Assembly: GCF_003121585.1 (NCBI RefSeq)
Contig: NZ_QEOO01000011.1
Coordinates: 62,001 to 126,000, forward strand
Reading direction: 5' to 3'
DNA: 64,000 nucleotides
From: Nocardioides speluncae
GTDB lineage: Bacteria; Actinomycetota; Actinomycetes; Propionibacteriales; Nocardioidaceae
The notes beneath the pieces are model-generated. The model did no database searches, had not been told where the DNA came from, and was given only the letters and a program-made list of their open reading frames with translations. The position numbers were made by a program, and so were the translations under genes. Below are positions 1 to 7,747 of this stretch, in pieces; position 1 is the first letter of the stretch, and every line of letters begins with the position of its first letter.

Positions 1-819
1 GAACTCGTCGGCGGCCTCGATCTGGGCCCAGTGCCCGCAGTTGGGGAAGACGTGCAGCCGGGCCTTGGGGATCTGCTTGAGCGCGACGAAGGCGCCGTCG
101 AGCGGGTTCACCCGGTCCTCGCGACCCCAGGTGAGCAGGGTGTGCGCGCGGATCTTGTGGGCGTCGCGCCAGACCATGCCGTCCTCGAAGGTGTCCGGGT
201 TCCAGAACGACGCGCCCATCGAGGCCATCGCCTCCCGTGCGCCGGGCTTGGTCGCGTCGGCCAGCCGCTCGTCGACCAGCTCGTCGGTGACCAGGTCTTG
301 GTTGACCACCATCACCGAGATGAAGGCCCGCATCGCCTCCCGGCTGGGCGCCGCGCCGAACTCCATCAGCCGCTTGACGCCCTCGGTCGGGTCCGGCGAG
401 GTCACCGACAGGTTGAGCCCACCCGGGCCCATCAGCACCAGCCGGCCGACCCGCTTCGGGTTCTCGATCGCGAACCGAGCGGCAGTGCCGCCGCCGAGGC
501 TGTTGCCGAGCAGGTGCACCCGCTCCAGGCCGAGCTCGTCGAGGAATGCCTCCAGGTAGCCCGCCGAGTGCCGGAAGTAGTTGCCCACCACCGGCGGCTT
601 GTCGGAGTCACCGAAACCGGGCTGGTCAACCAGCAGGGTTCGGTACGACGCCGCGAAGCCGGGCAGCGCGGCGCCGAAGTTCGACCAGGCCGAGGCACCC
701 GGCCCGCCGCCGTGCAGCATCACCAGCGGGAGGCCGGGACCGTCTCCGGCCTCGTAGTAGTTGAGCGTGATGTCGCCCGCCTTGGACGACTTGCGCACCG
801 ACTCCTTGTCGAGCGACAC
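1..819 (-). CDS. hsaD: 4,9-DSHA hydrolase HsaD, 3' end cut by window edge
   Basis: This is a meta-cleavage-product hydrolase of the alpha/beta fold that splits the C-C bond of 4,9-DSHA during steroid A/B-ring breakdown in the cytoplasm. Visible are the oxyanion region HGGGPGASAWSNFG, the nucleophile elbow GNSLGGG, the acid Asp in WGREDRVNP and the His in NCGHWAQ. These are the family's full catalytic set. It starts with GTG one base after the hsaA stop, so it is translationally tied to hsaA. 273 codons are inside the window; only the extreme C-terminus is missing. hsaC and hsaB, expected nearby from other actinobacteria, would lie beyond the left edge if present. Confidence 0.92.
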   Translation of the reverse strand, partial: MSLDKESVRKSSKAGDITLNYYEAGDGPGLPLVMLHGGGPGASAWSNFGAALPGFAASYRTLLVDQPGFGDSDKPPVVGNYFRHSAGYLEAFLDELGLERVHLLGNSLGGGTAARFAIENPKRVGRLVLMGPGGLNLSVTSPDPTEGVKRLMEFGAAPSREAMRAFISVMVVNQDLVTDELVDERLADATKPGAREAMASMGASFWNPDTFEDGMVWRDAHKIRAHTLLTWGREDRVNPLDGAFVALKQIPKARLHVFPNCGHWAQIEAADEF

Positions 820-820
820 G

Positions 821-1987
821 TCAGTACATCCCCGGGTCGATCTTGTGGCCGAACTCGTGCGCGCCGTACAGCTGCAGCGCCCGCTCGGGGTCGTTGGCGG
901 CGTGCACCCGGCCCGCGTGCGCGTCCCTCCAGGCCCGCTGCAGCGGCGTGCCCTCGGCGAGCGCGCGGCCACCGGACGCCTCGAACAGCGTGTCGATCGC
1001 CTCGATCGCTCGCTCGGTGCCGACCACCTGGTCGCGACGTACCTTCAGCCGCAGCGAGAGCGGGACCTTCTCGCCCATCTCCACCAGCGCCTGCTCCTCG
1101 CGGATGTTGTTGGTCAGCAGTGCCCAGGCGGCGTCGATCTCGCTGGAGGCTCGCGCGATCCGGACCGCCGCGAACGGGTCGAGCGACGCCTTCTCGCCGA
1201 TGTACGCCGCCCGCACCCGCTTGCGCTGCATCTCGACGTGCTCCTCGTAGGCGCCGTACGCCATCCCGATGATCGGGGTGGTGATGGTCGAGGTGAACAC
1301 CGAGTGGAACGGCAGCTTGTAGAGGTTCGAGGTGTTCTGGGCCTGGCCGGGGCCGTAGCAGCGGCCGGTGTCGCCCATCGACAGCGTGAACGCCTCGGGG
1401 ATGAACGTCTCCTCGACCACGATGTCGTTGGACCCGGTGCCGCGCAGGCCGACGACGTTCCAGACGTCGACGATCTGGTACTTATCCCGCGGCACCAGGA
1501 AGGTCTTGAAGTCGACCGGCTGGCCTTCGTCGTTGAGGACCAGGCCGCCGAGCAGCACCCAGTCGGCGTGGTCGCAGCCCGACGAGAACGACCACTTCCC
1601 GCTCAGCGTGTAGCCGCCCTCGGTGAGTACGGCGCGTCCGGTCGGCGCGTACGACGAGCTCGCCCGGACCGACGTGTCGGCGCCCCACACGGCCTGCTGC
1701 GCCTCGTCGGCGAACAGCGCGATCTGCCACGGGTGGACCCCGACCACACTGGCGACCCAGCCGGTAGAGCCGCACGCTGACGCGATCTCACGGACCGCGG
1801 TGTAGAAGTCGATCGGGTCGGCCTCCAGGCCGTCGAAGCGTTTGGGCTGGAGCATCCGGAAGAAGCCGGTCTCCTCCAGCTCCTTGATCGACGCATCCGG
1901 TACGACACGCAGCCGCTCCGCCTCGTCCGCGCGCTCGCGCAGGGTCGGCAGTAGGTCACGTACGCCATCGAGGACTGACTTCGACAT
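821..1987 (-). CDS. hsaA: 3-HSA hydroxylase oxygenase subunit HsaA
   Basis: This is a flavin-dependent monooxygenase of the acyl-CoA dehydrogenase fold. It hydroxylates 3-HSA to the catechol 3,4-DHSA using reduced flavin from a partner reductase (HsaB). The 388-residue product carries family blocks such as ACGSTGWV near residue 70, SSGCDHADW, VVGLRGTGSND and, at the C-terminus, WRDAHAGRVHAANDPERA. I chose the ATG at 1987 because GGAGAG lies just upstream; an in-frame upstream start would add nine residues without better support. It is the first gene of an operon with hsaD. A KstR-type operator lies about 50 bp upstream, so repression by KstR is inferred. Confidence 0.93.
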   Translation of the reverse strand: MSKSVLDGVRDLLPTLRERADEAERLRVVPDASIKELEETGFFRMLQPKRFDGLEADPIDFYTAVREIASACGSTGWVASVVGVHPWQIALFADEAQQAVWGADTSVRASSSYAPTGRAVLTEGGYTLSGKWSFSSGCDHADWVLLGGLVLNDEGQPVDFKTFLVPRDKYQIVDVWNVVGLRGTGSNDIVVEETFIPEAFTLSMGDTGRCYGPGQAQNTSNLYKLPFHSVFTSTITTPIIGMAYGAYEEHVEMQRKRVRAAYIGEKASLDPFAAVRIARASSEIDAAWALLTNNIREEQALVEMGEKVPLSLRLKVRRDQVVGTERAIEAIDTLFEASGGRALAEGTPLQRAWRDAHAGRVHAANDPERALQLYGAHEFGHKIDPGMY

Positions 1988-2036
1988 CGGCTCTCCTGTC
2001 CGGTGCGAGAGCACCCGCTCTCCCGTCCGATCATAC

Positions 2037-2050
2037 TAGAACACGTTCTC
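2037..2050. promoter_or_regulatory. KstR-type operator upstream of hsaA
   Basis: TAGAACACGTTCTC is a near-palindrome matching the mycobacterial KstR consensus TAGAAC-N2-GTTCTA. It lies between the hsaA start and the divergent secreted-protein gene. The mycobacterial parallel supports control of hsaA-hsaD; control of the + strand gene is less likely because that gene has its own distinct promoter. Confidence 0.85.
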
Positions 2051-2091
2051 ATTTCGGTCCACGCGGGCGCGCGGCTTCGACGGAAGACGGG

Positions 2092-2133
2092 ACAGAAGCC
2101 GGGCAGATTCCAGACAGCGCCCATCCCTAGCGT
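2092..2133 (+). promoter_or_regulatory. Promoter with three 11-bp-spaced CAG repeats and a -10 box
   Basis: ACAG (2092), GCAG (2103) and ACAG (2114) are spaced exactly 11 bp apart. They are followed after 10 bp by TAGCGT (2128-2133), which fits a -10 box (TANNNT). The same geometry occurs before the genes at 7259 and 7919. Direct repeats with an 11-bp period that end close to a -10 box are typical of OmpR/SARP-type activators. The activator itself is not identified. Confidence 0.6.
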
Positions 2134-2179
2134 CGGCGTCGACCAGGACCCACCTGGTCGCCTTCACGAGGGGGACCAC

Positions 2180-2557
2180 ATGAAGATCCGCAAGCTCAGC
2201 CTCGCCCTGCTCGGCATCGCGGCGGTCGCGGCGCCGGCGCTCGGCGTACTCAGTGCGGCTCCGGCAGAGGCGGATGTCCGGCCCTGCCCCGGCGGCAACC
2301 CGGCGCGGTGCGCGCAGGTGATCAAGGTCAACACCTACCTGGGAGTCCGCACGGACCCGTGGTACGGCGCGCCCGTGGTCGCCAAGCTCTACAACGGCTG
2401 GTGGACTGAGGTGGAGTGCTGGACCTACGGCTCCGGCGCCGCGGACAACCCCAACTACAAGATCTGGACCCGGGTCTCCAGCGGCTCGTACTGGGGCTAC
2501 GTCAGCGACTGGTACCTCGACACCGGAAACGTCCAGGCCCAGCTACCGCGCTGCTAG
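2180..2557 (+). CDS. Secreted SH3-like small protein
   Basis: This is a 125-residue preprotein with a clear Sec signal peptide (MKIRKLS, hydrophobic core to about residue 27, APAEA before the likely cleavage site). The mature part has four cysteines and a pattern resembling bacterial SH3-type secreted domains (YLGVRTDPWYG, VAKLYNGWW, YWGYVSDWYL). Such domains often bind peptidoglycan or other polymers, but the ligand here is unknown. The start is fixed by GAGGGGGA upstream of the ATG. It shares its promoter architecture with two other secreted proteins at 7.3 and 7.9 kb, which suggests one regulon for extracellular products. Confidence 0.75.
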   Translation: MKIRKLSLALLGIAAVAAPALGVLSAAPAEADVRPCPGGNPARCAQVIKVNTYLGVRTDPWYGAPVVAKLYNGWWTEVECWTYGSGAADNPNYKIWTRVSSGSYWGYVSDWYLDTGNVQAQLPRC

Positions 2558-2687
2558 CAGCTGGCCGACTCCGCGGCAGCGATATCTCCGGGCCTCTCAC
2601 TAAAGCGGCCAGCTTAGGACGCGATTACGCATTGACCCGCCAGAAACGGCAGGTCTACTTTCCAGGCACCATCTCGGGAGGCCTGAC

Positions 2688-3944
2688 ATGCACCTTCATC
2701 GCATCCGACCCACGCTGATCGCTCTGATCGCGACCCTGACCGCTGCCGCCGGAGTCGGCACCACGGCGTACGCCGGTCAAGCCGAGCCGGCGCCACGGAA
2801 CTCGTCCGCGCCCCGGATCGCGGCGGTGACCTTCGCCGACGAGTTCAACGCGCCGGCCGGTACGCCGGTGGACGGCTCCAAGTGGCAGCTGGAGACCGGC
2901 GACAACGTCAACAACCACGAGCGGCAGTACTACACGAACTCCACGCGCAACGCCGTCCACGACGGCCAGGGCAACCTGGTGATCACGGCCCGGCGGGAGA
3001 ACCCCAACAACTACCAGTGCTGGTACGGCCGCTGCGAGTACACTTCCGCCCGCCTCAACACCGCCGGCAAGTTCACCCAGACCTACGGGTCGTACGAGGC
3101 CCGGATCAAAATGTCTCGCGGGCAGGGCATGTGGCCGGCGTTCTGGATGCTCGGCAACGACATCGGGGATGTCGGATGGCCCCAGAGCGGCGAGATCGAC
3201 ATCATGGAGAACGTCGGCTTCGAGCCGAACACGGTGCACGGCACTCTCCACGGCCCGGGCTACTTCGGCTCCGGCGGCATCGGCGCGGCGTACTCGATCG
3301 GCGGACCGTTCGCCGACGGCTTCCACACCTTCCGGGTGGACTGGTCGCCCAACAAGATCGTCTGGTCGGTCGACGGGAACGTCTACCAGACCAGGACTCC
3401 CGCCGATCTCGGCGGCAAGGAGTGGGTCTTCGACCATCCGTTCTTCATGATCCTCAACCTCGCCGTCGGCGGTTACTGGCCCGGCGACCCCGACGCGAGT
3501 ACGCCGTTCCCGAACACGCTGACCATCGACTACGTCCGGGTCACCAACGACACCAGCGCGGGCGGCGGCGGGCCGATCACCGGGATCGGCGGCAAGTGCG
3601 TCGACGTCGCCGGTGCGAACGTCGCCAACGGCACCCAGGTCCAGCTGTACGACTGCAACGGCACCGGCGCTCAGCGCTGGACTGTCGGCGGCGACGGCAC
3701 CATCCGGGCCCTCGGCAAGTGCCTCGACGTCAGCGCCGGCTCGGTGGCCAACGGCGCGAAGGTCCAGCTCTGGGACTGCAACGGCACCGGCGCCCAGCAA
3801 TGGACCGTCACCGGTGCCCGCGACATCGTCAACCCACAGGCGAACAAGTGCCTCGACGCCGCCGAGAACAGCTCGGCCAACGGCACTCGGTTACAGATCT
3901 GGACCTGCGCCGGTACCACCAACCAGAAGTGGACCGTGTCATGA
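2688..3944 (+). CDS. GH16 beta-glucanase with C-terminal ricin-type lectin domain
   Basis: This is a 418-residue secreted endo-beta-glucanase, most like laminarinases (beta-1,3-glucanases). After a signal peptide (about residues 1-29) comes a GH16 domain (about 45-285) containing GEIDIMENVG: E169 as nucleophile, D171 as helper and E174 as acid/base. A ricin B-type trefoil lectin domain (about 296-418) follows, with repeated CLD and QxW motifs, expected to bind sugar. GGGAGG precedes the ATG. It overlaps the next gene by ATGA and heads a three-gene cassette with a chitinase-like protein and a Nep1-like cytolysin, which suggests attack on fungal, oomycete or plant walls. The lectin domain is almost a DNA copy of the one in the next gene. 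Confidence 0.92.
   Translation: MHLHRIRPTLIALIATLTAAAGVGTTAYAGQAEPAPRNSSAPRIAAVTFADEFNAPAGTPVDGSKWQLETGDNVNNHERQYYTNSTRNAVHDGQGNLVITARRENPNNYQCWYGRCEYTSARLNTAGKFTQTYGSYEARIKMSRGQGMWPAFWMLGNDIGDVGWPQSGEIDIMENVGFEPNTVHGTLHGPGYFGSGGIGAAYSIGGPFADGFHTFRVDWSPNKIVWSVDGNVYQTRTPADLGGKEWVFDHPFFMILNLAVGGYWPGDPDASTPFPNTLTIDYVRVTNDTSAGGGGPITGIGGKCVDVAGANVANGTQVQLYDCNGTGAQRWTVGGDGTIRALGKCLDVSAGSVANGAKVQLWDCNGTGAQQWTVTGARDIVNPQANKCLDAAENSSANGTRLQIWTCAGTTNQKWTVS
3575..3934 (+). repeat. Duplicated lectin-coding segment, copy 1
   Basis: About 360 bp coding the ricin-type lectin domain of the GH16 protein. It is near-identical in bases, including long runs without change, to 4036-4395 in the neighbouring GH18 gene. 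The two copies are in direct orientation and sit at opposite ends of their host proteins, C-terminal here and N-terminal in the next gene. Confidence 0.85.
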
Positions 3945-5248
3945 TCCGCGCTCGCGTAGGACTCCTCGCGGCCGGCGTACTCGCGGCTGTGGCGCTCGCA
4001 CCGGTGTCTGGAGCGGACGCCGCGGCGACCGGCCAGATCACCGGGATCGGCGGCAAGTGCGTCGACGTCGCCGGCGCGAACATCGCCAACGGCACCCAGG
4101 TCCAGCTGTACGACTGCAACGGCACCGGCGCCCAGCGCTGGACCGTTGGGGACGACGGCACCATCCGGGCTCTCGGCAAGTGTCTCGACGTGAGCGCCGG
4201 CTCGCTGGCCAACGGCGCCAAGGTCCAGCTCTGGGACTGCAACGGCACCGGCGCCCAGCAATGGGTGGTCACCTCCGCCCGCGACATCGTCAACCCCCAG
4301 GCCGACAAGTGCCTCGACGCCACCGGGAACAGCTCGGCCAACGGCACCCGGTTACAGACCTGGACCTGCGCCGGTACCGCCAACCAGAAGTGGACCGCGC
4401 CGACCGGGTCCGGACCAGGCCCGGAGGGGCCGTCGGCGGTGCTGCCGTACCTCTACCTGGGCTGGGGCAACCCGCCGAACCCGACCCAGGTGATGTCGGC
4501 GACCGGCGTCAATGGCTTCACGATGGCCTTCGTCCTCAGCAACGGCTACTGCAACCCGATGTGGGACAGCCAGCGTCCGCTGACCGGCGGCGTCGACCAG
4601 AGCACGATCACCTCGATCCGGAACGCGGGCGGGGACGTGGTTCCGTCGTTCGGCGGCTGGAGCGGGCACAAGCTGGAGGAGTCCTGCTCGAGCGCGTGTG
4701 AGCTCGCGAACGCGTACCAGAAGGTGATCGACGCCTACAGCCTGAGCGCGATCGACATCGATCTCGAGGCATCGGCGTACGACAACCCGACGGTGCAGCA
4801 GCGCACCGTCGACGCGCTGAAGCAGGCCAAGTCCCGCAACCCCGGGCTGCACGTCGCCGTCACCATCGGCACCGGCCAGCAGGGGCCCGACCGGAGCCTG
4901 ATCAACCGGGCGGCGGCCTCCGGCCTGACCGTCGACGCCTGGACGATCATGCCGTTCAACTTCGGCGGCAACGGCCAGGACATGGGCAGGCTCAGCACAC
5001 AGGCGGCCGAAGGCCTCAAGGCGGCGCTGAAGTCGGCGTATGGCTATAGCGACGCGGACGCCTATCGCCGGATGGGCATCTCGTCGATGAACGGCACCAC
5101 CGACGTCGGCGAGAACGTGACCCTGGAGGACTTCGGGCAGATGCGGAGCTACGCCCAGCAGCACGGCCTGGCCCGGCTCACGTTCTGGTCGGTCAACCGG
5201 GACCCGAGCCTGGACTTCACCCGGGTCTTCGCCCAGTACGGCGGGTGA
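3941..5248 (+). CDS. Secreted ricin-lectin plus GH18 chitinase-like protein
   Basis: This 435-residue product has a signal peptide (about 1-28), a ricin-type lectin domain (about 31-153), a short Gly/Pro linker and a GH18-type barrel (about 166-435). The barrel's beta-4 motif reads SAIDIDLEA: D272, D274 and the presumed catalytic E276 are present, but the first Asp of the family motif DxxDxDxE is Ser269. Related actinobacterial proteins with the shorter motif are usually called chitinases; actual hydrolysis of chitin is inferred. The ATG at 3941 overlaps the GH16 stop (ATGA), so the two are translationally coupled. The lectin domain repeats that of the upstream protein. Confidence 0.85.
   Translation: MIRARVGLLAAGVLAAVALAPVSGADAAATGQITGIGGKCVDVAGANIANGTQVQLYDCNGTGAQRWTVGDDGTIRALGKCLDVSAGSLANGAKVQLWDCNGTGAQQWVVTSARDIVNPQADKCLDATGNSSANGTRLQTWTCAGTANQKWTAPTGSGPGPEGPSAVLPYLYLGWGNPPNPTQVMSATGVNGFTMAFVLSNGYCNPMWDSQRPLTGGVDQSTITSIRNAGGDVVPSFGGWSGHKLEESCSSACELANAYQKVIDAYSLSAIDIDLEASAYDNPTVQQRTVDALKQAKSRNPGLHVAVTIGTGQQGPDRSLINRAAASGLTVDAWTIMPFNFGGNGQDMGRLSTQAAEGLKAALKSAYGYSDADAYRRMGISSMNGTTDVGENVTLEDFGQMRSYAQQHGLARLTFWSVNRDPSLDFTRVFAQYGG
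4036..4395 (+). repeat. Duplicated lectin-coding segment, copy 2
   Basis: Direct repeat of 3575-3934, now encoding the N-terminal lectin domain of the GH18 protein. Differences from copy 1 are scattered and mostly at third codon positions, suggesting a fairly recent duplication or ongoing gene conversion. Confidence 0.85.
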
Positions 5249-5253
5249 CCGCG

Positions 5254-6027
5254 ATGACGATCCGCAGAACGCTCGCCCGGCTGGTCGCAGTCGTGGTGCC
5301 CGCGTCGGCGCTGGTGGTGCTGGCCCCGGCGCTCGCCTGGGCCGACCCACCTCCAGCGCTGCCGTGGAACGCGCCGTGGACCGACCGGTCCTATGAGCCG
5401 GCGTTCGACTACGACGGCGACGGGTGCTATCCGACTCCCGCCATCGGCAGCAACGGCGTGCTCAACCCCGGTCTGAAGACCACCGGCGCGGTCAACGGCA
5501 GCTGCCACGACTGGTGGGACCTCGACAACGTCAACGCCTACTCACGGTCCAAGTGCAACAACGGCTGGTGCGCCTACCTGTACGCGCTCTACTTCGAGAA
5601 GGACCAGGCGGTGCACGGCTCCGGCCTGGGCGGGCACCGGCACGACTGGGAGCACGTGGTGGTGTGGGTCCCCGACGGCGGCTGGCCGGCGTACGTCTCG
5701 GCGTCGGCGCACGGCGACTACAACATCCGGTCCCGCAACGACGTCCCATGGGACAGCAGCGGCACCCACCCCAAGATCATCTACCACAAGGACGGCGCCG
5801 GCACCCACGCCTTCCGGTTCGCCGGCTGGGGCGAGGAGCCGGAGAACCACGAGCGAGCGTGGCAGTACCCGCCGCTGGTCGGCTGGGACGGCTACCCACC
5901 CGGCTTCCGCGACATCCTGACCGGGGCGAACTTCGGCTCCGCCCAGCTCGGGATCCGGGACTCGTCGTTCAGCTGGGAGCTGTCGAAGGCCAAACCCGAC
6001 GGGATCCCGTTCGACCCGAACGGCTAA
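5254..6027 (+). CDS. Nep1-like (NPP1) cytolysin family protein
   Basis: This is a 257-residue secreted protein with a signal peptide ending near ALAWA (residue 30). It contains GHRHDWE (residues 127-133), the signature heptapeptide of necrosis- and ethylene-inducing Nep1-like proteins. In studied members this motif holds a metal and is needed for binding plant sphingolipids and lysing membranes. Two cysteines near residues 58 and 84 fit the conserved disulfide pattern. The ATG at 5254 lies six bases past the GH18 stop; a GTG at 5245 overlapping that stop is an alternative. Grouped with a glucanase and a chitinase-like protein, it may act on plants, oomycetes or fungi. Toxicity in this organism is not shown. 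Confidence 0.9.
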   Translation: MTIRRTLARLVAVVVPASALVVLAPALAWADPPPALPWNAPWTDRSYEPAFDYDGDGCYPTPAIGSNGVLNPGLKTTGAVNGSCHDWWDLDNVNAYSRSKCNNGWCAYLYALYFEKDQAVHGSGLGGHRHDWEHVVVWVPDGGWPAYVSASAHGDYNIRSRNDVPWDSSGTHPKIIYHKDGAGTHAFRFAGWGEEPENHERAWQYPPLVGWDGYPPGFRDILTGANFGSAQLGIRDSSFSWELSKAKPDGIPFDPNG

Positions 6028-6039
6028 GGCCAAAAGGGC

Positions 6040-6070
6040 TTGACCTCCGGTTGGTGGAGCTATCTACGTT
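6040..6070 (+). promoter_or_regulatory. Promoter with 19-bp spacer, MerR-type appearance
   Basis: TTGACC (6040-6045) and TACGTT (6065-6070) are separated by 19 bp. The spacer contains the inverted repeat CTCC-N7-GGAG. Over-long 19-bp spacers filled by a dyad are typical of MerR/SoxR-regulated promoters. The -10 lies seven bases before the ATG at 6078, so the transcript is probably leaderless. No MerR gene is in the window. Confidence 0.4.
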
Positions 6071-6077
6071 GTGTCAC

Positions 6078-6544
6078 ATGACGCAACCCGAGCTTCGGAT
6101 CGGCGGCCCGGACGACGCGGTTCTGGTCGGCCAGATGCTCTACGACTTCAACGCGGAGTTCGACCAGACCGAGCCGCCCGCCGAGCAGATGGGAGAGCTC
6201 GCCGGACCGCAGCTGTCGAGCGGCGAGGTCGCCGTGGTCTTCGGACCCGGCGACCCGCCGGACGGCTTCGCCCAGCTGCGATTCCGGCTCTCGCTCTACG
6301 AGCCCGGCCCGGATGCCTGTCTCGAGGAGCTCTGGGTGCGGCCGCACGCCCGTGGCACCGGCCTTGGCCGGGCGCTGCTGGAGGCGGCCATGGAACTCGC
6401 GCGGTCCCGCGGCGCCACCCGGATCGACCTCAACACCTCGGTCGACGACGAGGTCGCGCGGGCGCTCTACGTGAAGTGCGGCTTCACCAACCAGGAGTCA
6501 CCGAGGACGGGCCGTCGATGCTCTACTACGAGCGCGACCTCTGA
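6078..6544 (+). pseudogene. GNAT N-acetyltransferase, apparent frameshift near the 3' end
   Basis: The frame opened by the ATG at 6078 encodes a GNAT-fold acetyltransferase (LEELWVRPHARGTGLGRALL is the acetyl-CoA loop) up to FTNQE near 6496. There it departs into an unlikely Arg/Ser-rich tail. The expected family ending, DGPSMLYYERDL then stop, is found one frame over and stops at 6544. A single missing base, or two extra, around 6490-6500 explains this. As read, the + frame would run on to 6620, over the 3' end of the convergent DinB gene. It is either a recent mutation or a sequencing error; the substrate is unknown. Confidence 0.7.
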
Positions 6545-6562
6545 GCCCGCTCTCAGACGGCC

Positions 6563-7135
6563 TCAGCGGAAGGCGTCCGCTGCCGCCTGCACCGTCGCGA
6601 CGTACGCCGGCCAGTCGTAGCCGTCATCCGGGAGGTTGGACGACGTCGTCAGGAAGCCGGCAGATCCGTCGATCAGCTCGCGCACGATGTCCGCGTGACC
6701 CGCATGATGGTGGGTCTCGGTCGCGACGTGGACCAGCATCTGGTGCAGCGTCACCGCCTCGTTGTCCCAGTGCGCGACCTGGCCCACCGTGTCCAGATCG
6801 CACTCCGCGAACGTCTCGGCCGCGTGTGCCCATGCCGTCCGGTAGAGGTCGACCACCCACTCCCGGGACTCCTCCGGCGTCGCGAACAGGTCGGCGTTGT
6901 GGTCCGCGTCGTCGGCGTACCACGGCATCTCGATGTCGGTCGGCCGCCCGAACGTCGCGCCGAAGTAGCCGAGCTCGACGCTGGCGACGTGCTTGACCAG
7001 CCCCAGCAGGTTGGTCCCGGTCGGCGTGAGCGGCCGGCGTACGTCGTACTCGCTGAGGCCGTCGAGCTTCCACAGCAACGCGTCGCGGGCGCCCTGGAGG
7101 TAGTGGATCAGCGTTTCCTTGGGATCGGGAGGCAT
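6563..7135 (-). CDS. DinB/DUF664 family protein
   Basis: This 190-residue protein is of the DinB-like four-helix-bundle superfamily. Candidate metal ligands are the His in LVKHVASVE and the His cluster ETHHHAGHAD, at the spacing usual for this family. Members include thiol-dependent (mycothiol, bacillithiol) transferases and many proteins of unknown role. No neighbour indicates a pathway. It converges on the frameshifted acetyltransferase gene and is divergent from the secreted-protein gene at 7259. Confidence 0.85.
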   Translation of the reverse strand: MPPDPKETLIHYLQGARDALLWKLDGLSEYDVRRPLTPTGTNLLGLVKHVASVELGYFGATFGRPTDIEMPWYADDADHNADLFATPEESREWVVDLYRTAWAHAAETFAECDLDTVGQVAHWDNEAVTLHQMLVHVATETHHHAGHADIVRELIDGSAGFLTTSSNLPDDGYDWPAYVATVQAAADAFR

Positions 7136-7169
7136 GATCCCACCCTGCCATCGCAGCTGACCTGCGCAG

Positions 7170-7211
7170 ACAGCAGCGGGACAGAATCGCGACAGCGGTG
7201 GTCCCTAGTTT
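7170..7211 (+). promoter_or_regulatory. Promoter with three 11-bp-spaced ACAG repeats and a -10 box
   Basis: ACAG occurs at 7170, 7181 and 7192 (period exactly 11 bp). The -10-like TAGTTT (7206-7211) follows after 10 bp. The layout is base-for-base the same as at 2092-2133 and 7830-7871. Confidence 0.65.
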
Positions 7212-7258
7212 CGTCGGTGGCCAGCCACCCTGGCCGGCTACAACAAGGGGGAAACAAC

Positions 7259-7690
7259 ATGAATCTCCGCAAGCTGATCATCGCGATGACGCTCGCCGTC
7301 GGCCTGGTCGCCTTCAGCGGCGCCGGTGCCAACGCGAGCCGTCCCGACGGCCACGCGGCCGGTCAGGCAGCCCTTGGTTCCAAGGCGTCGCAGGCGAGTC
7401 TCCAGGACACCTTCTACGGCTGCCCGGAGCTGTACCTCTGCTTCTACACCGGCGCCAACTTCAACAACTGGACGGGCAACCCGCAGTGGAAGAAGAAGTA
7501 CTGCGGCACCTACAACCTGTCGGGCTGGGTCACCCGGCACGGCTCGTTCGTCAACAATCAGACGCAGTACACCGAGAGCGTCTTCTACAGCGGGTACGGC
7601 GGTGGCGGGCAGGTGCTGACCCGACACGTGGCCAAGGGCTGGGACCTCGACTACGACTTCTACCCGGTCAACTCGGTCAAGGTCTGCTGA
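7259..7690 (+). CDS. Small secreted protein, peptidase-inhibitor I36-like
   Basis: This 143-residue preprotein has a signal peptide (MNLRKLIIAMTLAV to about residue 26). The mature part has a short linker, then a domain starting YGCPELYLCFYTGANF and ending SVKVC. That pattern (CPxxYxCFY, aromatic-Gly segments, final VxxC) resembles secreted actinobacterial proteins related to the I36 inhibitor/beta-gamma-crystallin fold. Inhibitor activity is not shown. AAGGGGGAAA precedes the ATG. Its paralogue at 7919 shares the first residues (MNLRK), promoter layout and a following hairpin, so the pair arose by tandem duplication. Confidence 0.72.
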   Translation: MNLRKLIIAMTLAVGLVAFSGAGANASRPDGHAAGQAALGSKASQASLQDTFYGCPELYLCFYTGANFNNWTGNPQWKKKYCGTYNLSGWVTRHGSFVNNQTQYTESVFYSGYGGGGQVLTRHVAKGWDLDYDFYPVNSVKVC

Positions 7691-7704
7691 ACTGAGCGAT
7701 ACAC

Positions 7705-7733
7705 GGCCGCGCCGGGCTTCGTCCGGCGCGGCC
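7705..7733 (+). terminator. GC-rich hairpin after secreted-protein gene
   Basis: An 11-bp perfect stem, GGCCGCGCCGG paired with CCGGCGCGGCC around a 7-base loop, begins 14 bases after the stop codon. There is no U tract, as is common for high-GC actinobacterial terminators. Confidence 0.65.
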
Positions 7734-7747
7734 TTGCCAGGTACCGG

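Noticed and set aside
2882..5248. One 788-residue protein covering GH16 and GH18
   Set aside because: The first part is an out-of-frame shadow of GH16 rich in Arg; the real GH18 protein starts at 3941 with a signal peptide.
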